Below are positions 53,955-64,000 of a stretch of 64,000 bases of DNA, one piece after another. The position numbers and the translations under genes were made by a program. This DNA is from Pteria penguin (Eukaryota; Mollusca; Bivalvia; Pterioida; Pteriidae): the NCBI GenBank assembly GCA_035048485.1, contig CM068581.1:61543393-61607392 (forward strand), given 5' to 3'. Position 1 is the stretch's first letter; the number at the start of each line of letters is the position of its first letter. The notes below the pieces were generated by a model. That model had not been told where the DNA came from. It made no database searches and was given only the letters and a program-made list of their open reading frames with translations.

Positions 53955-55668
53955 CTAGAGCTTACCTGTTGCCGAGGCAACAGGGCGGGTCTTCCTCTCT
54001 CGAAAGAAAAAAGAAAAATAAGTAGATAGAAAGAAGGAAAGAAAGAAAAAAGATCAGGAGAATGACTTAAATGTACTTTACACACAAAAACCCCCCCCCC
54101 CCCCCAAAAAAAAAAAAAAAAAAAAAAAAAAAACCAAGCAATCAAATTAATTAATAATTGAAATTGAAAAAAGTATTATCTAGAGGAAATAAATCGAAAA
54201 TCAAGTTAAAGAAATCATACCTATTACGGCTCTCCATTATAACAGTCGATTAAACATTCCACGGAAAAAGCGCCGTAACTCTCGATTGAATTAATCACGA
54301 TTGAATTAATCGCGAGTTACTGCGCTTTCCCCGTGACTATCATACACGTTTGAAGTCGGTATTTAGCAAGGGAAATTCACCGCGCTTCTCTTAGATGTAA
54401 TCCCGACGCTCGGACAAGATTTTTTTATTGCCTTGTTCATCAGTAGCGGGTAGAGTGCAAAAAATGTGATTTTTGTTTAAGAATTCGAATTCAAAATACA
54501 TTCTCAAACTCTCCTTTTTATAATTTGTTAATACGACAAATAAGAAAAAACATGAAAGTTACGCAAATAAGATATTTTTTTTTAATCTTCCAAATCACTC
54601 ACTTTCAAATACTTAGAGACATGTTTCATACTAAAATCGGTACGGAAAATCGTTTGGTGATGTTCTGGAAACGATAAGACTAAAAATAAAATGTTTTTGC
54701 AAATTACGTAATTATTTAAAAACTTTAAATTGAAATAGCGGCCAAACTAAAAGAGATAGATATTATCGGCCGATGAATTTTGTAAAGATATGAACCTAGA
54801 GAATATGATAGTTTAAATTTGGATAGTGTAGCATTAAAAATAAGTTATATAGTAGAGAATTTAAAATTTCATTAATTGTTACGTAATGGTTTTAAAAACT
54901 TTCATTTTTAAACTTATTTTTTACTTAAACGGGTAACAGTGCCTGTGAAAATTTATAGACACAATATGAAGTGTGTAGATAAATCCGTTTTTCTGAAAAT
55001 GGAATTGAAGAATCGGGGTGAAATTTCGGCGTTTTAAGACCCTCTCTCGATAGGGTTGTCCGACGATAGAGGGAAGGGGGCTAATATTTCGATGTTTTTG
55101 AAAATATAATTCAAAAGCACTAACCCTTCTCCGTCGCTGATTGAATTTTGGTGATCATATGATAAAAACTAAGAAAGTTACGAAGCAATTACGTAACTAA
55201 CCAAATTTGTGAAAAACTTAAATTTCTCAATTAAAAATGCATTTCAAATATTAAAAGAAACTTTTTTACCATGAAATTGACATTCTAAATCGTTTTGTAC
55301 CATTTTTAAAAAGCTTAGTTCAAAAACAACGAAGTTTAAAAATTACGTAATTTTAAAATTTAAATAATGGCTTAACCGTTAAATGTAGATAATCGGCGTT
55401 GATTCCATTCTCAAAATTACACCTGTCAAATTTAAGAATGAAAAGTTGAGGAATCTATCTTAAATAATAAACTTGTTTTTGAGAAAATAAAAAAATTAAC
55501 CCTATTACGTAATTTCCTTTAAAACCATAACAGTTTAATATTTTTTTCTTATCAATCAATTTCCCCTGGCTCATCAAGCCAGTAGCCGCGATAAAAAGAT
55601 TGTTGGTTAAGCCGTTTTTGAGAAAATGGCAGTCAAAGTGCTGAGAAAAAGAATAATAATAATAATAA
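53955..55668 (-). mobile_element. family B element, copy B3
   Basis: Left end CTAGAGCTTACC with a perfect 9-bp hairpin (CCTGTTGCC, loop GA, GGCAACAGG). The body is like B2, with a C/A homopolymer tract near 54090-54133. It ends GAAAAAGAATAATAATAATAA, followed by two hairpin modules and not directly by the next element. Confidence 0.65.
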
Positions 55669-55800
55669 CAAATGTAAAGAAAAAACATCACAATAACAGA
55701 AGGGTCTTCCGATGGAATCGGAAGACCCTAATAAAAACAAATGTAAAGAAAAAACATCACAATAACAAATGGGTCTTCCGATGGAATCGGAAGACCCAAA
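55669..55800. repeat. two tandem palindrome modules, B type
   Basis: Two ~69-bp units (AAATGTAAAGAAAAAACATC, ACAATAACA) each end in a perfect palindrome with a 12-bp arm GGGTCTTCCGAT, loop GGA and the complementary arm, at 55702-55728 and 55771-55797. One more base pairs outside each. GGGTCTTCC is also the sequence just inside the terminal hairpin of family B. The second unit abuts the CTAG of B4. Confidence 0.9.
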
Positions 55801-57793
55801 CTAGAGCTTACCTGTTGCCGAGGCAACAGGGCGGGTCTTCCTCTCTCGAAAGAAAAAAGAAAAATAAGTAGATAGAAAGAAAGAAAGAAAGAAAAAGGAT
55901 CAGGAGAATGACTTAAATGTACTTTACACACAAAAATAACCTCCCCCCCCCCCCCCAAAAAAAAAAAAAAACCCTCAAGCAATCAAATTAATTAATAATT
56001 AAAATTGAAAAAAGTATTATCTAGAGGAAATAAATCGAAAATCAAGTTAAAGAAATCATACATATTACGGCTCTCCATTATAACAGTCGATTAAATATTC
56101 CACGGACAAAGCGCCGTAACTCTCGATTGAATTAATCGCGATTGAATTAATCGCGAGTTACTGCGCTTTCCCCGTCACTATCATACACGTTTGAAGTCGG
56201 TATTTAGCAAGGGAAATTCACCGCGCTTCCCTTAGATGTAATCCCGACGCTCGGACAAGATTTTTTTATTGCCTTGTTCATCAGTAGCGGGTAGAGGGCA
56301 AAAAATGTGATTTTTGTTTAGAATTCGAATTCAAAATACATTCTCAAACTCTCCTTTTTATACTTTGTTAATACGAAAAATAAGAAAAAACATGAAAGTT
56401 ACGCAAATAAGGTATTTTTTTTAAAAATCCTTTAAATCGCTCACTTTCAAATACTGAGAAACATGTTTCATACTGAAATCGGTACGGAAAATCGTTTGGT
56501 GAAGTTCTGGAAACGATAAGACTAAAAATAAAATGTTTTTGCAAATTACGTAATTATTTAAAAACTTTAAATTGAAATAGCGGCCAAACTAAAAAAGATA
56601 GATATTATCGGCCGATGAATTTTTTAAAGATATGAACCTAGAGAATATGACAAAAAAAATTTGAATACTCTAGCATTTAAAATAACGCTGTATGGTGGAG
56701 AATTTAAAATTTAACTCATTGTTATGTAATGTTTTTGAAAACTTTTATTTTTGAAATTTTTTTTTCTTAAACGGGTAACAATGTCTCTGAGAGTCTATAA
56801 CTATAGTATAAAATTTGTACATAAATCCGTTTGTCAGAAAATGGAATTGAAATATCGGGATGAAATTTCGGCGATTTAACACCCTCTCTCGATAAGGTTT
56901 GCAGACGCTACAGGGAAGGAGGCAAATATTTCAAAATTTTTAAAAGCATAATTCAAAAGAGCAAGCCTTTCTCCAGTGCTGATTCAAAATTTGGTGGTCA
57001 TACGACGAAAAATAAGCAAGTTATGAAGTAATTACGTAACTAACCAAATTTTAGAAAAACTTAAATTTCTCAGTAAAAAATGGATTTAAAATATTAAAAA
57101 CACCCTCTTACACGCTGAAATTGACATTCTAAATCGTTTTGTAATATTATTTTAACGCTAAGACCTAAAATAAAAAAGTTTGAAAGTTACATAATGAGTT
57201 TAAAAACTTTAAACACAAATAGCGTCTTTACCGTAATAGTTACATAATCGGAGTTAAGCTGGTTGTCAAGATCTACACCTGTACAATATTAAATAGAACA
57301 TTTGAGGAATCTAGCTCAAGTAATAAACATTTTATTTGAGAAAATTTAAAACCTACTTAAAAATGAATTTAAAATTTTAAAACTCATTTTATACAGTTAG
57401 ATCGATACTTTGAATCGTTTGATACTGTTTTTGCATTTCTAAGTCTTAAAATAAAGAAAGTTTAAAAATTATGTAATAGCCTTAAATATTTAAACTCAAA
57501 TAGCGTCATTGCCATTATAGGTATTTAATCAGATTTAATTCTATTGTCAAGATTTACACCTGTGCATGATTGCTAAGAAGAATTGAGGAGTTTGACTTGA
57601 ATAATGAACGTTATATTTGAGGAACTTTAAAAATTGAAGTTGGTTACGTCATTTTATTTAAAACATGATTTTTTCAAAATTTTTCTTATAAATCTACTAA
57701 GTTTACCTTTAAAAGTAAGTAGCATAGAGAGAAAATGTTGCCCGTGAAGCCGTTGCTGAGAAAATTGCAGTCAAAAATCCTATTTAGAATAAG

Positions 57794-57812
<19 letters not shown>
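55801..57812 (-). mobile_element. family B element, copy B4
   Basis: Same left end as B3, including the perfect 9-bp hairpin and a C-run tract (about 55942-55956). It is extended on the right by an extra partial duplication of the body (57340-57700 resembles 57040-57340). It ends in (AAT)n and is followed by five palindrome modules. Confidence 0.65.
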
Positions 57813-57824
<12 letters not shown>

Positions 57825-58123
57825 GTAAAGAAAAAACCTCACAATAACAAATGGGTCTTCCGATGGAATCGGAAGACCCAAACAAATGTAAAGAAAAAAC
57901 ATCACAATAACAAATGGGTCTTCCGATGGAATCGGAAGACCCAAATAAGAAAAGACAGTAGAATAATAAAAGGTTTCACAAGTGAAACTTGTGAAACCTA
58001 ATAATAAATAAGAAAAGACAGTAGAATAATAAAAGGTTTCACAAGTGAAACTTGTGAAACCTAATAATAAGAAAAGACAGTAGAATAATAAAAGGTTTCA
58101 CAAGTGAAACTTGTGAAACCTAA
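57813..58123. repeat. five tandem palindrome modules: two B type, three A type
   Basis: Two B-type palindromes lie at 57853-57879 and 57916-57942. Three A-type palindromes have a 13-bp arm AGGTTTCACAAGT, loop GAA and the perfect complement, at 57971-57999, 58034-58062 and 58093-58121. The A-type units carry the leader AAGAAAAGACAGTAGAATAA, with periods of 63 and 59 bp. AGGTTTCACAAGT is identical to the sequence just inside the terminal hairpin of family A, whose copy A4 starts at 58124. Confidence 0.92.
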
Positions 58124-61100
58124 CTAGAAACGAGCTCGTTGCTAAAGCAACGAGTAGGTTTCACAAGTTAAAGTCGAAGCAGCGAAGCTGGGATCTCCTA
58201 CTCTAATACACAATTCTTTTGCACGATCCAGATATCTGATCTTTAGTGATGGTATCCACATTGCGCAATCTACTGGCAGAAATTGTAAGTAACAGCGATT
58301 TACATTATATACATTGCACTGAAGCCTACATCGCACAATATCGACTACTCTTGACCATATATTTGAAACAAGAAACATGTAGGACAGTCACACTTAGTAC
58401 AATCTGCACGTGTAACCTAGATCTCCAGTCCTTACTGCCCGCTTTATGTTGTTTATTTATTAACTTACGCAAGGTATTTCGCGTGTACAGATGTTTGACC
58501 TTGAATCGCCACTCTGCTGGAATAAACAATTCTCCTCGTGATGGCCGTTAATAATGCCGCTTTCCGCAATATACAAAACAAAGACTTGACAATGTCTCGT
58601 ATTCCACAGGTAAGCACTGTAACTCGCGATTAAATCACACACGTTTGAAGTCCTGTATAACAGCGGCTTGACCATATATTTGAAACAAGAAACATGTAGG
58701 ACAGTCACACTTAGTACAATCTGCACGTGTAACCTAGATCTCCAGTCCTTACACCCCGCTTTATGTTGTTTATTTGTTAACTGGCGATTAATTCACACAC
58801 GTTTTTTTTTTTTTTGGGGGGGGGGGAGGGGTTGGTTTTTTTATTTTTTGGTTTTTTTTTTTGTTTAAGAATTCGAATGCATAATACTTTCTCAAACTCT
58901 ATTTTATAGAAAGCACTTTAAATCGCGATTGAATTAATCGCGAGTTACTGCGCCTTGTCCATGGAAGAAGTCCTATATCACAGCGGTGTCGTGCAAGGTA
59001 TTAAGCAAGGCAAATTGACCGCGCTTCTGAAGATATGTTTATTGCGTTGTTCATCAGTAGAGTGCCCAAAATTTGATTTTTGTTTAAGAAATCGAAATCA
59101 AAATGCTTTCTCAAATTCTTGTTTTTATAATTTGTTCATACGACGAATAAAAAATACTTGAAAGTTACGCAAGTAAGATATTTTTATAAAAAAATCTTTA
59201 AATTGCTCACTTTCAAATACCGGGAAACATGTTTCATAGTAAAATCGTTACGGAAAATCGTTTCGTAATGTTTTGGAAACTAAAAGACTAAAAATAAGAC
59301 AGTTTTGAACATTACGTAATTTTTAAAAAACTTTAAATTGAAATAGAGGCCAAACTAAAAGAGATAGATAATATCGGCCGATGAAAGTTCTAAAGCTATG
59401 AACCTAGAGAACATAACAGTGAAAATTTGAGAGATCTACCATTAAAACTAAAAGCTACATACGCGAAAATCGAAAAATATTAAATCTTACGTAATTCTCT
59501 TAAAACGTCGTATATTTCGAAAAATTTTTTCATTAAACGGGAGTATGTGTCTGTGAGAATGAATAGCCGAAAGATGAAATTTCAAAGTAAAGAGTCGGTA
59601 GATACCCTCATTCCCTATCATGCTACCAATTTTCACATCTCTACCTTCTTTAATAAGCGAGCTTTAGCTGAAACCATTTCATTAAACATTAATGAACTTT
59701 ATGTGACGTTGAAAGCATCACTTTAAAGGGGGTTGTCGTGTTTAAACCTAAATAACTCGAAAACGGTAAGAGTTAGCGAAAATTTGATGGCAATGTTATG
59801 CATATAAATTTTCGCGCAGAATCGATTGCAACAATCCCCGATTCGATAAGATGAAAATTAATGGAGTTATGACGTCATTTACAAAGTATGACGTCATTTT
59901 CAGGAATTTGGTACCATGCCAATTCCCTTTTGTCAGTCGGTAGATATTTGCATTCTCTTTTATGCTACCAAATTTCATACCTCTAGCTTTATCAATAAGC
60001 GAGACACAGGTACCTGAAGTTTTAAATTGTATTTTCAGGAAAGGCCAAACACTGAACTTTGACCGCAAATATCTCGAAAACGGTAAGAGATATCGAAAAT
60101 CTGAGACCAGACCTTTTTCCTTTAACTACTTTTTCACGCAGAATCGATTGCAACAATCCCCGATTCGATACGATGAAAAATAAGGGAGTTATGACGTCAT
60201 TTAGAAAAGTATGACGTCATTTTCAGGAATTTGGCACCTTGCCAATTCCCTTTTGTCAGTCGGTAGATATTTGCATTCTCTTTTATGCTACCAAATTTCA
60301 TACCTCTAGCTTTATCAATAAGCGAGACACAGGTACCTGAAGTTTTAAATTGTATTTTCAGGAAAGGCCAAACACTGAACTTTGACCGCAAATATCTCGA
60401 AAACGGTAAGAGATATCGAAATTCTGTTGCTGGTATTTACCATTTTACTTTTTCACGCAGAATCGATTCCAACCGTCCCCGCCTCGATCCGATGAAAAAT
60501 AAGGGAGATATGACGTCATTTACAAAGTATGACGTCATTTTCAGGAATTTGGCTCCATGCCAAATTCCTCTTGTCAGTCGGTAGATATTCTCAATCTCTA
60601 TCATGCTACCAAATTTCACACCTCTATCTTCCTCAATAAGCGAGCTATAGGCGAAAACATTTCATGAATAATTAATGAGTGTTGATGACGTCACAAACAT
60701 CACTTTAAAGGGGGTTGTCGTGTTCAAACGCAAATAACTCGAGAACCGTAAGAGTTAGCGAAAATCTGAGAACACTTTACTGGTAGGTATTTGAACGCTC
60801 TATCGAATGGAAGAAACCCGATCAAAATCCGACTGCAAATAAAGTCGCTAGACCTTGCCAAAGATTTGATTCGAAAATTTTCAATAATTTCAAAAATATT
60901 GGCAGCATGCCATTTTCATTCTAGAGGTAGATTAAGAATGTGGAAACATGTTTAGATATAAAATTTCATGCCGATATCTCATTTAATAAGAGAGATATTA
61001 ACGTATGAATATTTAATTAGCTTTGATGACGTCATAGCGAATTTTCCCACGCTCATTGTGACTTTATTTATGGTCCGATTTCAAAAATTTTTCATATTCC

Positions 61101-61499
61101 AAATCAGACCATTAAAATCTTTCATCCTACTGTCTAAAATCTAAGATTGAAATATTTTTTTTGAAATGAAAACAATCGGGTCAAGGTCAACTTTTTCGGG
61201 GTAGAGCTACGAAATTGACGCAGTGACATAAAATCTTGCATCTCCTTTTCTGAATCGAATGCTGAAAATTTCATTCCAATCGGACAAATAATAAGGAAGA
61301 TATAGCGATTCAAAATTTTGGCGTCGTAGGTGGCGCTGCGCGCTTATAAGCGGTAATTTAGAAAATTAAAAAAATCAAATCTTGAAAATTTAATTTCGAA
61401 TCGAACACTGAAAACAGAATAGTAATATCTTTAATAATGAGTGATTTCTGAGCGGTCACAAAAAAAAAAACGGATGAATAATAATAATAATAATAATAA
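58124..61499 (-). mobile_element. family A element, copy A4
   Basis: The left end and hairpin are as in A1. Near 58600-58800 a second partial copy of 58340-58460 is inserted (TTGACCATATATTTGAAAC recurs at 58670), followed by the T/G tract. The body from 58860 is nearly identical to A3, with about two and a half ~320-bp units (59917, 60240, 60559). It ends CGGATGAATAATAAT and is joined to A5. Confidence 0.65.
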
Positions 61500-64000
61500 C
61501 TAGAGACGAGCTCGTTGCTAAAGCAACGAGAAGGTTTCACAAGCTAAAGTTAAAGCAGTGAGATTAAACAAGAGTTTTGTAGCGGAACTTGAATTTAATA
61601 CTGGAAGCAAAGAGCTTTAAAGCTAAATATTAAGAGAGAAAAAACAGAAAGGAGTCAGTATCAAAACCGCTGAAGTTTACGTTTAGGGTCGAAACCAACG
61701 CAGATCAGGAGTAAAAATAAGTAATAATAGGGATGTGTGTGCGGATGCGCTTGTGGGCGGGGAGGGGTGGAGATGGTTTGAAACGTTTCCATCGGATGAC
61801 GGAGTGCCCTTAAAGTGGTAAGTTGTGACGGGTACAAAAGTGTAGGCTTTGGCAAGGTTCTATATTAAGAGTGTACTTGTTCATTATGTCCTGTATTGAA
61901 ATTCCGCTTTATTTATTTTTTAGAGTTTTTTTCCCTCAATCTATATTTTCTCAATTTAAATATAAATAAAAAGGAACAAAGAATAAGCAATAATTACTAA
62001 CGGCATGGAAACTTGGGCAAGGCGGGGTAGAAACATGAGTATGTTTCGAACCACGAGGGATCTGGAAGCTGTGCAGGTTCCAAGCGGATCAAGGACAGCG
62101 TCTTGACACGGGTATCAGGGAGGCGGAGGATAAAGCGTCCCCTTCTCAAAGGAAAAATATTCTAAAACGTTTAAATCATAAAAATTTTGCAACAAAACAA
62201 AAGCAGGATTCTGTATAATTATATATGCAATCTAGAATAATATACAACTAACCTATTCTTTCTCTGACGGCATATGTGAGAGCTCGGAAGGGGTATAGAT
62301 TAAATTATGCAAGAGGCTTGACTTGCCCAACTTTCAGTTTGTTTGAAAGGTAGACTATTTTAGAAAGCCTAGTCTGATATTTCGCTTTTTGTCACTGTAT
62401 TCTTTTAGACTTGCTAAGTTTCTCTATTTTATTTCAGTAATTGTCACGCATGAAAGAGAGAGGGGTTGAATTTAAAGGGAGTAAGAGGAATATTGCTCAA
62501 AATCTCTAAAGATATTTTGTATTGAATGAAATGAAACAAAAATATATTAATAATAACAACAGAAGTATATGAGCAAATCTTGATTCCTTTTAACCTCTAC
62601 GGTTTCGCGGTATTAAAAGTATTAGGAAAGAGCAATGGATATGGAATAATTATCAACGAAAACATATCATGGAGACTAGAGCAAATCTAGCTGGGATCGT
62701 GAGTATTTACAAAGACACGAGGGGTTGGGAGCCCCGCAGAATAACATATCATGGGGACTTGCGTAAATGTAGCTGGGGTCGTGAGTATTTACCAAAAGAC
62801 GAGGGATTCGGAGCCGCACAGGTTCCCAGTGGGGTCTTGGCGCTGCGCAGGTTCCCCGCGAATCTATCATCATCTATTGTCATATCGTACTTGTTGTTAG
62901 AATTTTTTGGTACGGAAATTAGAAAATTCTGTTCTCTAATACAAAGACCGAATCTCGTTCAGGTGCTGACATAGGTAAGAGGAATAATAATAATCTTCAA
63001 CTCCCCCAACCCTCTCAAACATTACATCAGCCTATATATCTACGTTATTCAATGACCGCTTAAATGATTTATATTTGTTAACCATTGTTTTCAAAACGGG
63101 GGAATAATTTATGTATTTTTCTCATCACACTTTAAACATTGAATACTGCGAGTGTATCGTGTCTGTTGTTAAATCCGAGTAAGCCCTGTATATGATGGCA
63201 AAACCCTAACTACTCCACAAACTTGGCCTTAGATAACTCCTGTTAGAATTAACAATTCCGTGGATCGCGATTTCTCGCAGAGCTATTACACCAGGTGGTA
63301 TAACATATCAGCTGGCCATACAGCCGCGAGTAGAAAGAATCAAGAGTTGTCGCTCTTTGTCTTGTCCGCTTATCAAAACAGTTAGTGACATTATTTATAT
63401 TCCGATTGCTCATGCCAAATTCCATTTGTCAGTCGGTAGATACCCTCATTCCCTATCATGCTACCAATTTTCACATCTCTACCTTCTTTAATAAGCGAGC
63501 TTTAGCTGAAACCATTTCATTAAACATTAATGAACTTTATGTGACGTTGAAAGCATCACTTTAAAGGGGGTTGTCGTGTTTAAACCTAAATAACTCGAAA
63601 ACGGTAAGAGTTAGCGAAAATTTGATGGCAATGTTATGCATATAAATTTTCGCGCAGAATCGATTGCAACAATCCCCGATTCGATAAGATGAAAATTAAT
63701 GGAGTTATGACGTCATTTACAAAGTATGACGTCATTTTCAGGAATTTGGTACCATGCCATTCCCTTTTGTCAGTCGGTAGATATTTGCATTCTCTTTTAT
63801 GCTACCAAATTTCATACCTCTAGCTTTATCAATAAGCGAGACACAGGTACCTGAAGTTTTAAATTGTATTTTCAGGAAAGGCCAAACACTGAACTTTGAC
63901 CGCAAATATCTCGAAAACGGTAAGAGATATCGAAAATCTGAGACCAGACTTTTCTCCTTTAACTACTTTTTCACGCAGAATCGATTGCAACAATCCCCGA
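61500..64000 (-). mobile_element. family A element, copy A5, diverged and cut by the window end
   Basis: CTAGAGACGAGCTCGTTGCT has the same hairpin, followed by AAGGTTTCACAAGCTAAAG. Some 1.5 kb of sequence not seen elsewhere in the window follows. From 63066 the sequence matches A2 from about 19188 (TTTATATTTGTTAACC) and then the common body with TGACGTCA pairs. Within the unique part, ACATATCATGG..GAGTATTTAC is duplicated with an 82-bp shift (62663 and 62745). The 62669-62974 ORF has no recognisable domain. Confidence 0.55.

Noticed and set aside
55555..55590. Hammerhead ribozyme near the B3 right end (a TTGATGAG-like core on the minus strand)
   Set aside because: The conserved CTGATGA and GAAA core with three stems could not be assembled.

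Overview
The window looks like transposon-dense, gene-poor eukaryotic DNA, most likely from a lophotrochozoan and probably a bivalve mollusc. The evidence is tRNA-headed SINEs, dispersed elements with GCTCACCTGAG-type hairpin ends, a Helentron, a LINE with a 2A-like peptide, many MITEs and long minisatellites. I find no convincing host gene exon, no rRNA and no functional tRNA gene. The species assignment is inference.

Layout. 1-4.9 kb: a 26-bp minisatellite, two hAT-like MITEs and a degenerate ~150-bp repeat family. 4.9-9.2 kb: a 60-bp minisatellite split by a decayed minus-strand LINE, which is itself interrupted by an AT-rich insertion carrying a SINE. 10.0-11.1 kb: a 44-bp minisatellite with an 8-mer higher-order duplication. 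11.8-12.6 kb: a foldback element packed with short palindromes. 14.6-24.9 kb: three copies of a 2.7-4.1 kb non-coding element (family A) joined head to tail, followed by the tip of a related family B element. 26.4-37.1 kb: a minus-strand Helentron (Rep-helicase-endonuclease of 1,981 codons, an OTU protease-like ORF, a second cysteine-protease-like ORF and a basic N-terminal ORF), with about three tandem degenerate copies of its own 3' end. 37-44 kb: SINEs and dispersed repeats. 44.2-47.7 kb: a large inverted-repeat element with two MITEs inserted in one arm and a G-rich loop. 49-58.1 kb: a chain of family B elements. 58.1-64 kb: two more family A copies; the last leaves the window.

How the parts may relate. 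Families A and B both have one end made of CTAG plus a perfect small hairpin, and the other end at (AAT)n. Read on the minus strand, that end has the layout of a Helitron 3' terminus: hairpin, about 7 nt, CTAG, then T. Between some copies sit 60-70 bp modules ending in perfect palindromes, and each palindrome arm is the same sequence found just inside the terminal hairpin of family A or B. Family A also carries ~320-bp internal tandem units, each with two perfect TGACGTCA sites. The only intact catalytic core in the window is the Helentron Rep-helicase. Its endonuclease end is frameshifted and has lost an expected catalytic Asp. Whether A and B use such a helicase is untested.
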